DNA of 64,000 nucleotides from Allorhizobium borbori (GTDB taxonomy: Bacteria > Pseudomonadota > Alphaproteobacteria > Rhizobiales > Rhizobiaceae). Shown piece by piece: positions 42,367-51,288 of this stretch; the stretch's first letter is position 1, and the number at the start of each line of letters is the position of its first letter. The notes under the pieces are model-generated. The model did no database searches, was not told where the DNA came from, and saw only the letters and a list, made by a program, of their open reading frames with translations. The position numbers and the translations under genes are program-made. The DNA lies in assembly GCF_014196535.1 (NCBI RefSeq), contig NZ_JACIDU010000005.1, positions 16,126-80,125 of the forward strand. The letters run 5' to 3'.

Positions 42367-42494
42367 GGTGGTGTGCGGCCAGCTACATGTCGGACGTGCT
42401 CAAGGGGCGCGCAAGTTGATGTAATGAGCTGGTCAAGTGAAAAATTCCAGTTCCAAATGGTCCAATTTGGCTAGCGGTTGGCCAACTGTTCGCC

Positions 42495-43136
42495 ATGAGC
42501 ACGCTTCAACGTGAATTTCTGGAGGGCGCGACGGCCCTGATCGCGGCAGGCGTGCTGGTCTATGTGACCCACTGGATGTTCCGCAAGGCCCATGTGGGGG
42601 ACTGGGTTGCCGAAATCGGTCGGAGGACTAGCGCCGTCACAAGATCAGGCCAAATCACAAATATGTTTGGTGGTTTGACGGTCTTCGGACTAGCTTTCCT
42701 CGTGGTCTTCCGTGAGGGGTTCGAGACAGTTCTTTTTTATGAAGCTCTCTTGGCGGATGCCCCGGCAATGCCGGTGCTTGGGGGACTTGTGCTCGGTGCC
42801 GTTCTGGCCATGACGTCCGCCTACCTCATACTTGGTCTGGAGAAGAGGTTGCCGGTGACGGCATTTTTCAGAGTTACCGGCGGATTGTTGGCGCTGATGA
42901 GTATCACGCTGGTTGGCAGTGGTATCCGTGGATTGCAGACGGCTGCCTTGATGCCGGCGACCCCTGTTCCGTGGTTTCCCGACCACGCCTGGCTTCAACT
43001 CTATCTGGGCATCTATCCAGTCTCGGAGGCATTGTTGTCGCAGGCAATAGTGGCGGGGGGGCTACTACTATCAGCCGGATGGCTCTTGCGACGTCGTGCA
43101 AAGCCAGTGTCTCAGCCGGAGTTACCTTTGGGTTAG
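42495..43136 (+). pseudogene. FTR1-family iron permease, N-terminally truncated
   Basis: A 213-residue membrane protein with two REXXE iron-binding motifs (REFLE near residue 6 and REGFE near 73) and about five helices, as in the C-terminal half of FTR1-type permeases. Homologues I recall carry further N-terminal helices and often a cytochrome-c or binding domain, for totals of about 280 to 600 residues. Here the frame starts directly at the first motif, after unrelated DNA, so the gene is probably a 5'-truncated remnant. A re-started functional short form cannot be excluded. No other iron genes are adjacent. Confidence 0.65.
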
Positions 43137-43650
43137 GCGGCTCTCATGCGGCGTGTGAGAACGATGATCCTGTAACGCATATATTGACGCGCTTGCTCAA
43201 AATGCCTCCGATGGCGTTGCTTGCCTATAATCGCATTGCCGAGGACATCAATTGCTCCGCAACACGTCGGATGCTAACCGGCGCAGTGATCCTGGAGGTC
43301 AGCGATCCAGTAAATGCCGTGCAAAAGGAGTGTCACGAAATCGCAGGCTGGCAGGTGGACCGCCTGGTTGACGGTCAGGATTGTCTGACGATGTTGATCG
43401 TCACGAGTTGATAGTTGAGCATTCGGACAGGAAACAGCATCGCCCAGACGAGCCGAAAGCATATTGTATGGTCGCTCAAACAGCGGCAACTGGCTCTCAG
43501 CCCCCGGCTCAACGGCTTAGAGATGCCTACCTGAAGCTCATTTCAGACAGGTTGCCTATCCCAAGCTTTGGCCACCTTAGCGCATACGATCGATCGAAAA
43601 ACAAAGAAGATTTAAATGTCCGGGTAACCGCAGGCTTGACATTAGCGCCT
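43137..43650. other. Gap with only weak coding potential
   Basis: A plus-strand frame (ATG at 43203 within a longer frame, stop at 43411) encodes about 69 residues with no recognisable domain and a poor ribosome site. Other frames are weaker. The stretch probably is the decayed edge of whatever insertion removed the FTR1 N terminus. A TTGACA at 43636-43641 belongs to the TetR promoter. Confidence 0.4.
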
Positions 43651-43690
43651 GCGCCTCTTAGTTAGTTATTAATCACTAACTAAGAGGCGC
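43651..43690. promoter_or_regulatory. Large perfect operator upstream of the TetR gene
   Basis: GCGCCTCTTAGTTAGT (43651-43666) and ACTAACTAAGAGGCGC (43675-43690) are exact 16-bp reverse complements around TATTAATC. TTGACA lies at 43636-43641, and a TAGTTA 17 bases later falls inside the left arm, so a bound TetR would cover the promoter. The right arm also holds the GAGG ribosome site of the TetR gene. Confidence 0.85.
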
Positions 43691-43696
43691 ATTCTG

Positions 43697-44308
43697 ATGC
43701 GAAAGTCAGCGCAAGAGCGCAAGGCAGAGATACTGGCGACTGCGCTGCGGCTGGCGGACGAACTGGGCCCCGACCGGCTGACGACTGCCGCTATTGCTGA
43801 GGCAGTCGGCCTGACTCAACCTGGGATCTTTCGCCATTTCCCGACGAAGCAGGCGCTGTGGCAGGCGGTGGCGGCGGACATCAGCGGTAGGCTGAAGGTG
43901 GCGTGGGACGAGGCGCTTGCCTCCTGCGCCACGCCGGAAGGCAGGATCGCGGCGCTTGTTCAGGCGCAACTGAATCTCATCGAAGCCAATCCCGCCATTC
44001 CGGCCATCCTGTTCTCCCGCGAGCTGCGAGTCGAGAACGATGCCCTTCGCCAGGTTTTCGTCGGCTTGATGACGGCGTTCCACGGCATCCTTGCTGGCGA
44101 GCTGGCGCGTGCGCGCGAAGCGGGCACTATCCGCCCGGATCTCGATCCGGCGGATGGTGCAGTGCTGTTGATTTCGCTCATCCAGGGGCTGGCGATGCGC
44201 TGGTCGCTGGGCGCGCGCGGCTTTGCCCTGCGACCGGAGGGCGCGCGGCTGCTGGCCGTGCAGATGGCTTTGTTTGTGAATTCAGCGACAGAAGGGAAGC
44301 AGTCATGA
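43697..44308 (+). CDS. TetR-family repressor of the export operon
   Basis: A 203-residue regulator. The HTH domain covers residues 8-55 (RKAEILATALRLADELGPDRLTTAAIAEAVGLTQPGIFRHFPTKQALW), and the C-terminal ligand domain matches the CerR/YbiH-type fold. Its ATG is six bases past the 40-bp inverted repeat, so it should repress itself and the exporter genes behind it. Its stop overlaps the HlyD-type start by four bases. The inducer is likely the exported compound. Confidence 0.93.
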   Translation: MRKSAQERKAEILATALRLADELGPDRLTTAAIAEAVGLTQPGIFRHFPTKQALWQAVAADISGRLKVAWDEALASCATPEGRIAALVQAQLNLIEANPAIPAILFSRELRVENDALRQVFVGLMTAFHGILAGELARAREAGTIRPDLDPADGAVLLISLIQGLAMRWSLGARGFALRPEGARLLAVQMALFVNSATEGKQS

Positions 44309-45468
44309 TGGGCGGAAAGATCCGGGCCCTTTTGGTGGCCATGGCGGTCATCGCGGTGATTGGCATCGCCTATGTTTTTCTGACCAAGCGGCCGCTCGCC
44401 GTTCCAGTCGCCGCAGTCGAGCCGAACGTTCCGGTGCGGGTATACGGGCTCGGTACGGTTGAGGCGCGGATTGTGTCGAAGATCGGGTTCGAGGTCGGCG
44501 GGGCGCTGGCCGACCTGTCGGTCGACAGCGGCGACGTCGTGGTGCGCGGCCAGGTTCTGGCGCGCCTGCATCGGGATGCGCAACAGGCGCGGGTGGCCCG
44601 GGCGCAGGCGGGGATTGCCGCGGCGGCGGCGAACACCCGCAAGGCCGAGGCCAATGTCGAGAAGGCTCGGGCGGTGCTTGCGCAACGCCAGGCGGACGAC
44701 ACGCGCCAGCAGGAATTGGCCGGTAGAAATGCAATTTCTCGCCAGACTGCGGAGGAAGCGAAACGCGATGTCGAGGTTGCGGCTGCCGAACTCACCGTCG
44801 CGCAGACGGAGGTGGATGTGTTCAGATCGCAGGAGGTCGACGCCGGCGCGGCGCTGGATTACGAAACCGCCGTGCTGAAGCAGCATGTTCTGCAAGCGCC
44901 GTTCGATGCGGTGGTCGTCGCACGTCACGCGGAAGCAGGCGCCGTGGTGCGGGCCGGCGACGCGATCTACACCCTGATGGATCCGAAGACCGTGTGGACG
45001 CTGGCCTATATCGATGAGGAGCGCGCAGGCGCGCTGGCCGTCGGGCAGGTCGCCGAGGTTCAGCTGCGGTCCATGCCGCATGAGGTCTACACCGGCACGG
45101 TGGCGCGGATCGGCATCGAGAGCGACCGTGCCAACGAGGAGCGCCGCGTCTGGATCACCTGCGGCAAATGTCCGCCGCAGGCCTTTCTCGGGGAACAGGC
45201 CGAGGTACGGATCACGGTCGACCAACTGCCGGAGGCGCTGCTGGTGCCGGAGGCGGCGATCAGCGGCTTCGACGGCCATCAGGGACGCGTGTTCGTCGTC
45301 GTCGACGGCAAGCTCGCGCAGGTGCCGGTGACGTTCGGTCATCGCACGGAAGACGCCCGGGTCGAGATCGTGGCGGGCTTGCCGGAGGGCGCCCGCGTCG
45401 TCACGACCGCCGCCAAGGGCCTTGTCGAGGGACGCGCGGCACGCATCCTTGAGGAGGCGAGGCCATGA
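44305..45468 (+). CDS. HlyD-family periplasmic adaptor (membrane fusion protein)
   Basis: A 387-residue adaptor with an N-terminal membrane anchor (residues about 7-27), a lipoyl-like half (GLGTVEARIVSKIGFEVGGALADLSVDSGDVVVRGQVLARL), a long alpha-helical hairpin (about 95-180), the second half-lipoyl segment HVLQAPFDAVVVARHAEAGAVV, and a beta-barrel domain. It connects the inner-membrane ABC complex with the periplasm. A tight operon places it with an FtsX-type permease and a LolD-type ATPase, as in DevBCA or MacAB exporters. No outer-membrane TolC gene is nearby. Confidence 0.9.
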   Translation: MMGGKIRALLVAMAVIAVIGIAYVFLTKRPLAVPVAAVEPNVPVRVYGLGTVEARIVSKIGFEVGGALADLSVDSGDVVVRGQVLARLHRDAQQARVARAQAGIAAAAANTRKAEANVEKARAVLAQRQADDTRQQELAGRNAISRQTAEEAKRDVEVAAAELTVAQTEVDVFRSQEVDAGAALDYETAVLKQHVLQAPFDAVVVARHAEAGAVVRAGDAIYTLMDPKTVWTLAYIDEERAGALAVGQVAEVQLRSMPHEVYTGTVARIGIESDRANEERRVWITCGKCPPQAFLGEQAEVRITVDQLPEALLVPEAAISGFDGHQGRVFVVVDGKLAQVPVTFGHRTEDARVEIVAGLPEGARVVTTAAKGLVEGRAARILEEARP

Positions 45469-46598
45469 ACCTTGCCTATCGCGATGTCCGTCACAACCTG
45501 TTTCGCTTCGTGCTGACCTGTCTTGGCCTCAGCCTGCTGATGGCGGTGGTTCTGGCGATGATGGGGATCTACAACGGCCTTGTGGCCGATGCGCTGAACA
45601 TCGTCAGGGCGCCGCAGGCCGATCTCTGGGTGGTGGAAGCGGGCCGCCAGGGACCCTTCGCCGAGTCCTCCAAGATACCCGGCGAGACGCGCGATGCCGT
45701 GGCCCGCCTGCACGGGGTGAGCGATGCCGGCAGTATCACCTACCAGACCGTCGAAGCCGCCTTTGCCGGCAAGACGCTTCGGCTCTACATCATCGGCTAC
45801 GAGCGCGGCCACCCCGGCGGCCCGGATGCCATGGTGGAGGGGCGCGGCATCGGGCGGAGCCACTTCGAGGCGGTCGCGGATCGCAAGTCCGGCCTCCAGG
45901 TCGGCGACCGGATCGCGCTTGGCCGCAACCGGTTCGAAGTCGTCGGGCTTGTCGAGGATGCGATGAACTCCGGCGGCGATCCCGTCCTCTACGTCACGCT
46001 TTCCGATGCGCAGACGCTGCAATCGCAGCTCGCACCGCCTGCCGCCCGCGTGCAGTCGGTGCGAGGCGCAACGGGGGAGAGCGGGGATACGGTGGCCGCC
46101 GTCATCGCCCGCGTCGACGCCAATGCCGATGTCGATTCCGTGGCGCGCACCGTGCGCCAGTGGAAACACCTCTCGGCCATGACGCAGGCCGAACAGGAGG
46201 ACCTGCTGGTCCGCTCCGTCGTCGACCGGGCGCGCAGGCAGATCGGCCTGTTTCTCGGCATCCTGCTGACGGTCTCCGCCGTCGTCATCGCGCTCATCAT
46301 CTACACCATGACCATGGAGAAGCTGAAACAGATCGCGACGTTGAAGCTGATCGGCGCGCCCGACCGCACCATTATCGGGCTGATCGTCCAGCAATCGATC
46401 GCGCTCGGCGCCGTCGGCTGGAGCTTCGGCCTGATGCTGATCCTGCTGATCAAGGACTATTTCCCCCGCCGCGTCCTGCTGGAGCCGATCAATGCGGCTG
46501 CTCTTGCCGGCATCATCCTGGTTGTCTGCATTTTGGCCAGCGGTCTTGGCATTCGCGCCGCGCTCAGGGTCGATCCCGCGACCGCGATCGGAGGCTGA
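45465..46598 (+). CDS. ABC transporter permease, FtsX/MacB-like (DevC type)
   Basis: A 377-residue permease: an N-terminal helix (about 15-40), a large periplasmic MacB-PCD-like domain (about 45-255), and three C-terminal helices in an FtsX domain (LFLGILLTVSAVVIALIIYTMTMEKLKQIATLKLIGAP, then LIVQQSIALGAVGWSFGLML). The start overlaps the adaptor stop by four bases. It forms a mechanotransmission exporter with the ATPase and adaptor. Confidence 0.9.
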   Translation: MNLAYRDVRHNLFRFVLTCLGLSLLMAVVLAMMGIYNGLVADALNIVRAPQADLWVVEAGRQGPFAESSKIPGETRDAVARLHGVSDAGSITYQTVEAAFAGKTLRLYIIGYERGHPGGPDAMVEGRGIGRSHFEAVADRKSGLQVGDRIALGRNRFEVVGLVEDAMNSGGDPVLYVTLSDAQTLQSQLAPPAARVQSVRGATGESGDTVAAVIARVDANADVDSVARTVRQWKHLSAMTQAEQEDLLVRSVVDRARRQIGLFLGILLTVSAVVIALIIYTMTMEKLKQIATLKLIGAPDRTIIGLIVQQSIALGAVGWSFGLMLILLIKDYFPRRVLLEPINAAALAGIILVVCILASGLGIRAALRVDPATAIGG

Positions 46599-46602
46599 CG
46601 CC

Positions 46603-47316
46603 ATGGCTGATCCGCAAGGCCGCCTCATCATCGACCTCAAGGCCATCTCCAAACACTACGGCGCGGGGGAGACGCGTGTCGATGCCCTGCGCGGCGTCGA
46701 CCTCGAGGTTCGCTCCGGCGAGGTCGTGGCGCTGCTCGGGCCGTCCGGATCGGGCAAGACCACGCTGCTCAACATCATCGGCTGCATCATCGACCCGACC
46801 GAGGGGCGGGTATGGCTGGACGGGGAGCCGGTCTACGAAAACCGCTGGCTGAGGGACGACCTCAGGCGCCTGCGGCTCGACAAGATCGGGTTCATCTTCC
46901 AGTTCCACAACCTCTTGCCCTTCCTCGACGCCAAGGACAATGTTGCCCTCGTGCTGCAACTGGCGGGCAAGTCGGCCGGGGAGGCAAGGCGCCGGGCGAT
47001 CGAACTCTTGGACTATCTGGAAGTCGGAAACCGCAGGGACGCCATGCCGGCGCTGCTGTCGGGCGGCGAGGCGCAGCGCGTGGCGATTGCCCGGGCGCTC
47101 GCCAACAGCCCGCGCATCATTCTTGCCGACGAACCGACCGCGGCGCTCGATTCCAAGCGGGCCGGGATCGTCATGGACCTGCTGCGCAAGCTCGCCGCCG
47201 AGCAGGACGCCTGCATCGTGGCGGTGACCCATGACGAAAAGATCTACGACCGTTTCGATCGGCTTTTCCATCTGCGCGATGGTCGGCTGGAAGACCAGGA
47301 AGGGAGCAAGGCATGA
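46603..47316 (+). CDS. ABC transporter ATPase, LolD/MacB type
   Basis: A 237-residue ATPase with Walker A GPSGSGKT, Q-loop IFQFHNLLPFL, signature LSGGEAQRVAIARAL and Walker B IILADEPTAALD, typical of the LolD/MacB/DevA group. GGAGG precedes the ATG at 46603; the earlier in-frame start lies inside the permease gene. It overlaps the next small gene by four bases. Confidence 0.92.
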   Translation: MADPQGRLIIDLKAISKHYGAGETRVDALRGVDLEVRSGEVVALLGPSGSGKTTLLNIIGCIIDPTEGRVWLDGEPVYENRWLRDDLRRLRLDKIGFIFQFHNLLPFLDAKDNVALVLQLAGKSAGEARRRAIELLDYLEVGNRRDAMPALLSGGEAQRVAIARALANSPRIILADEPTAALDSKRAGIVMDLLRKLAAEQDACIVAVTHDEKIYDRFDRLFHLRDGRLEDQEGSKA

Positions 47317-47708
47317 ACACGATTTTGCGAGGCGGCTGGGGGCTGAAGGCGGCAGGCGCTATCGGTCTGGCCTTTGGTCTGTTGACGATCTTCTCGGGAG
47401 GTACGGCGCTGTTCGGCGGCGAGGCCGCACGGGCGGCCGTCGGCAATGCCGTGCCTTTCGTATTGTGGTTTAATTTCATCGCCGGCTTTTTCTACGTTCT
47501 GGCCGGCATGGGGCTCCTGCTGAAACGGCGCTCGGCGGTCTGGCTGTCCGTGGCGATTGCTGTGGCGACGGCTCTGGTGCTTGCAGCCTTCGGTCTGCAT
47601 GTCGCAGGCGGGGGCCTTTACGAGATGCGCACCGTCGGGGCGATGCTGTTGCGCTTGGCGGTATGGACGACCATCGCCACTGTGTCGTGGCGATCGATGC
47701 GTCCGTAG
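47313..47708 (+). CDS. Small membrane protein of unknown function in the export operon
   Basis: A 131-residue protein with four predicted helices (about 13-32, 46-66, 73-95 and 105-125). The start overlaps the ATPase stop by four bases, so it belongs to the TetR-controlled operon. I do not recognise a family. It may be an accessory subunit or a membrane sensor for the exporter. Confidence 0.8.
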   Translation: MNTILRGGWGLKAAGAIGLAFGLLTIFSGGTALFGGEAARAAVGNAVPFVLWFNFIAGFFYVLAGMGLLLKRRSAVWLSVAIAVATALVLAAFGLHVAGGGLYEMRTVGAMLLRLAVWTTIATVSWRSMRP

Positions 47709-47729
47709 CCAAACTCGAGCAGCCGTCAC

Positions 47730-48292
47730 TTAAGTTTGGGGCAATTGCGGTTCGCCGTCGTCGATCAGCGGCGAGGGCCGGGCATAGTCGGTTAGCTTGC
47801 CGATATCGACGATGTCGATCTGCAGTCCCTTGATGTTCACGCCATGGGCCGCCAAGGCCGAAAATCCGCGCGACAGGTTTTCCGCCGTCATGCCGAGATA
47901 GGCGGCCAGGATGCGCTTTTCGTACGGGATGGTCAGACGCCCTTCGCCACCCTGGCTGCGCTCCTCCCGGAGCAGCCAGTTGGCCAGCCGTTCCGTGCCG
48001 CTGCGCAGCTTCTGGTTCTTAAGTTCCTTGACCGTGCGCCGGTAGGCGCTGGCCAGTTCGAACACCACCGCCTTCATGAAATCGTGATCCTCTACCAGCA
48101 GTTCGCGAATGAGGTTGGCGGGGATCATCAGGATACGGGCAAGCGTCAGCGTTCTGGCGGACTGCAGACAGATGTCGTTGTTGAGTACGGCTGCAAGGAT
48201 GAACAGATTTACAGGTCCGAGAATTTCAATTACCGTTTCGTCACCAGTTGCAGACGACGACATTTCAGCTTTTCGATATCTTCGGCGCGCAT
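47730..48292 (-). pseudogene. Crp/Fnr-family regulator with a damaged sensor domain
   Basis: The C-terminal part is intact: cyclic-nucleotide-fold end (FILAAVLNNDICLQSARTLTLARILMIPANLIRELL), dimerisation helix and HTH_Crp (LRSGTERLANWLLREE through LGMTAENLSRGFSAL). Upstream, an ATG at 48292 begins MRAEDIEKLK, the usual N terminus of this rhizobial Crp subgroup, but its frame stops after 20 codons. The remaining frame resumes at TGDETVIEILGPV. Roughly 50-60 residues of the ligand fold are missing, so an internal deletion with a frameshift is likely. A short version from 48263 (177 residues) could be made. The intact protein may have controlled the nar genes opposite it. Confidence 0.72.
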
Positions 48293-48445
48293 TGCGTGGA
48301 TCCTGCCTCGTTGCCGCGGATATCATTCCATGAGACGAAAAATGTCAAATGGACAGTCAACATAAGTAAAAACGAGGCGCGAAATAAGTAAGGATGAAAT
48401 ACTTCCAAAGACAAATGAGAAAAACATCGTAAAACAGCAATGCTG

Positions 48446-48459
48446 TTGACCCAGATCAA
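48446..48459 (+). promoter_or_regulatory. FNR box upstream of narK
   Basis: TTGACCCAGATCAA matches the FNR/FixK/NnrR consensus TTGAT-N4-ATCAA at nine of ten fixed bases. A TATTGT at 48485-48490 would be the -10, placing the box near -44, the class II activator position. It predicts low-oxygen activation of the nitrate-respiration operon. Confidence 0.8.
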
Positions 48460-48526
48460 TAAAAACAATCCGCGACTGGTCTCATATTGTTTGCAAATAC
48501 GTGTAATCCGAACCAGGAGCATGGTT

Positions 48527-51271
48527 ATGCCAAACGCATTGGATGGCAATCCGCAGGGGCAGAAGACGGCTTTGGCGATGAGTACCGTCGCCTTCACTGT
48601 CTGTTTCGCCGTATGGACGATCTTTGCAATCATAGGCATCCAGATCCGCCAGGATCTAGGCCTCTCTGAAACCCAGTTTGGCCTGCTGGTCGGCACGCCG
48701 ATCCTTACCGGCTCGCTGATTCGCGTCGTGCTCGGCATCTGGACGGACCGGTACGGGGGCCGGGTGGTCTTCGTCGCCACCATGCTGGCGGCCGCCCTGG
48801 CGACCTTCTTCCTGACCTTCGCCACGACCTATCCGCAGATGCTGATCGCAGCGCTCGGCGTGGGGATCGCCGGCGGATCCTTCGCCGTCGGCGTGGCCTA
48901 TGTGTCGCGCTGGTATCCGCCGGAAAAGCAGGGCACGGCGCTTGGCATCTTCGGCGCTGGCAATGTCGGTTCGGCCGTCACCAAGTTCTTCGCCCCGCTG
49001 GTGCTCGTCGCCTTCGGGTGGCACGCCGTGGCGCAGGTCTGGGCCGGCGCGCTCGTGGTCATGGCGATCGTTTTCTGGTTCGCCACCAAGGATGATCCGG
49101 TCCTCGTCGAACGTCGCCGCACGGGCGAAAAGCCCAAGAGCACCTGGATGGAGCTCGAGCCGCTCAAGAACGTTCAGGTCTGGCGCTTCTCGCTCTACTA
49201 TTTCTTCGTTTTCGGCGGCTTTGTCGCGCTCGCGCTGTGGCTGCCGCAATACCTGATCAAGGTCTATAACGTCGATATCCGCTCGGCCGGCATGATCGCC
49301 GCCTTCTTCTCCGTCCCCGCCAGTCTGTTTCGCGCCTATGGCGGACATCTTTCGGATGTCTACGGCGCGCGCCGGGTCATGTACTGGACCTTCCTCGTTT
49401 CGATTGTCGCGACCTTCATCCTGTCCTATCCTCCGACCGACTACGTCGTTCAGGGCGTGAACGGCCCGATTGCATTCCATGCGGAAATGGGTGTCGTCGG
49501 CTTTACGGTCACGATCTTCATCCTCGGCTTTTTCATGGCGCTCGGCAAGGCCGCGGTGTTCAAACACATTCCGGTCTACTACCCCGGCAATGTCGGCTCG
49601 GTCGGCGGGCTGGTGGGCATGATCGGCGGTCTTGGTGGCTTCATTCTGCCAATCGTGTTTGGCGTGCTCCTCGATCTGACGGGACTTTGGACGAGCTGTT
49701 TCATGCTTCTGTTCCTGATCGTGCTCGGCTCGCTGACATGGATGCATATCTCCGTCCGTCAGATGGAGCAGGAAGTCGCCGGCGAGAAGCTCGGCGAACT
49801 GCCGCCTTTCCCGGAAATGCAGGGCATGGAAAAGCGCAGCCGCAAGGCGGCCAAGGAAAGCACTTCCGTGCTGACCGACTGGCGTCCGGAAGACAAGGTC
49901 TTCTGGGGGGAGAAGGGTCGCAAGATCGCACGCCGCAACCTGTGGCTCTCGATCCCGGCATTGCTCCTGTCCTTCGCTATCTGGCAGGTCTGGTCGGTCG
50001 TCGTTGCCAAGCTGCCGCTGGTCGGCTTCACCTTCACCACCGACCAGTTGTTCTGGCTGGCGGCGCTGCCGGGGCTTTCGGGCGCAACGCTCAGGATCTT
50101 CTACTCCTTCATGGTGCCGGTCTTCGGAGGGCGCCTGTGGACGACGCTCACCACCTGGTCGCTGATCATCCCGGCGCTCGGTATCGGCTATGCAGTACAG
50201 AACCCCGACACGCCCTATGCGATCCTGCTGCTTCTGGCGCTGCTCTGCGGCTTCGGCGGCGGTAACTTCGCCTCGTCGATGGCCAACATCTCCTTCTTCT
50301 TCCCCAAGGCGGAGAAGGGCAATGCGCTGGCCCTCAATGCCGGTCTCGGCAACCTCGGCGTCAGCGTCGTGCAGTTCGTGGTGCCGCTTACGATCACCGC
50401 GGGCATCTTCGGCGGCCTTGGCGGCGACCCGGCCATGGTCAAGTCCGCGACGGGCGAGGCCCCTCTCTGGCTGCAGAATGCCGGCTTCTTCTTCGTGCCC
50501 TTCATCATCCTTGCTGCGCTCGGCAACTGGTTTGGCATGAACGACATTGCATCCGCCAAGGCCTCGTTCGCCGAACAGGCCGTGATCTTCCAGCGCAAGC
50601 ACAACTGGATCATGTGCTGGCTCTACACGGGCACGTTCGGTTCCTTCATCGGCTATTCCGCAGGCTTCCCGCTTTTGACCAAGACGTTGTTCCCGGACGT
50701 CAATGTGCTGCAGTTCGCCTTCCTCGGTCCGCTGGTCGGCGCGCTGTCGCGCTCCGGCACAGGCTGGCTCGCCGACAAGTACGGCGGCGCGCGGGTCACC
50801 TTCTGGGCCTTCGTCCTGATGATGATCGGCGTCTCCGGCGTGTTGTGGTTCATCGGCGTCAAGGAACAGCCGAATGCCTTCTGGGGCTTCTTCGCCTCCT
50901 TCCTGCTGCTGTTCTTCGCAACCGGCGTCGGCAATGCGTCCACCTTCCAGATGATCCCGGCGATCATGGGCAAGGAAATGGGACGACTGATGCCGAAGGC
51001 AACGCCGGAGCAGTGCCGCCTGCAGGCCGAGAAGGAATCGGCGGCCATCACCGGCTTCACCTCGGCGATCGCCGCCTTCGGGGCCTTCTTCATCCCCAAG
51101 GGTTACGGCACCTCGATCGCCATGACCGGCGGGCCGGAAGCGGCACTCTGGGCCTTCCTGATCTTCTACGTCACCTGCCTGGCCATCACCTGGGCCGTCT
51201 ACACCCGCAAGGGCGGACTGCTCCATGACGTCGAGCGAGGTCGGGCCAGCCCGGCCGCAGCCACAGCCTGA
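48527..51271 (+). CDS. narK: Fused NarK1-NarK2 nitrate/nitrite transporter
   Basis: A 914-residue inner-membrane protein made of two MFS domains. The first (1-420) has the nitrate-porter signature GVGIAGGSFAVGVAYVSRWYPPEKQGTALGIFGAGNVG. The second (480-880) has LCGFGGGNFASSMANISFFFPKAEKGNALALNAGLGNLG. Together they give about 24 helices. As in the Paracoccus fusion, one half is probably a nitrate-proton symporter and the other a nitrate/nitrite antiporter. The ATG at 48527 has AGGAG seven bases upstream, better than the ATG at 48521. It leads the nar operon. Confidence 0.93.
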   Translation: MPNALDGNPQGQKTALAMSTVAFTVCFAVWTIFAIIGIQIRQDLGLSETQFGLLVGTPILTGSLIRVVLGIWTDRYGGRVVFVATMLAAALATFFLTFATTYPQMLIAALGVGIAGGSFAVGVAYVSRWYPPEKQGTALGIFGAGNVGSAVTKFFAPLVLVAFGWHAVAQVWAGALVVMAIVFWFATKDDPVLVERRRTGEKPKSTWMELEPLKNVQVWRFSLYYFFVFGGFVALALWLPQYLIKVYNVDIRSAGMIAAFFSVPASLFRAYGGHLSDVYGARRVMYWTFLVSIVATFILSYPPTDYVVQGVNGPIAFHAEMGVVGFTVTIFILGFFMALGKAAVFKHIPVYYPGNVGSVGGLVGMIGGLGGFILPIVFGVLLDLTGLWTSCFMLLFLIVLGSLTWMHISVRQMEQEVAGEKLGELPPFPEMQGMEKRSRKAAKESTSVLTDWRPEDKVFWGEKGRKIARRNLWLSIPALLLSFAIWQVWSVVVAKLPLVGFTFTTDQLFWLAALPGLSGATLRIFYSFMVPVFGGRLWTTLTTWSLIIPALGIGYAVQNPDTPYAILLLLALLCGFGGGNFASSMANISFFFPKAEKGNALALNAGLGNLGVSVVQFVVPLTITAGIFGGLGGDPAMVKSATGEAPLWLQNAGFFFVPFIILAALGNWFGMNDIASAKASFAEQAVIFQRKHNWIMCWLYTGTFGSFIGYSAGFPLLTKTLFPDVNVLQFAFLGPLVGALSRSGTGWLADKYGGARVTFWAFVLMMIGVSGVLWFIGVKEQPNAFWGFFASFLLLFFATGVGNASTFQMIPAIMGKEMGRLMPKATPEQCRLQAEKESAAITGFTSAIAAFGAFFIPKGYGTSIAMTGGPEAALWAFLIFYVTCLAITWAVYTRKGGLLHDVERGRASPAAATA

Positions 51272-51288
51272 ATTTGGAGGACAACACC

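Noticed and set aside
43203..43411. Possible 69-residue gene after the FTR1 remnant
   Set aside because: No family, poor ribosome site and position in decayed DNA; kept only as a note in the gap entry.
43960..45342. 460-residue minus-strand frame over the TetR and HlyD genes
   Set aside because: It is a GC-driven antisense shadow of two clear genes.
48656..51226. 856-residue open frame on the minus strand inside narK
   Set aside because: It is antisense to a well-recognised transporter, is rich in Arg, Asp, Glu and His as expected from GC-rich antisense frames, and has no domain or ribosome site.
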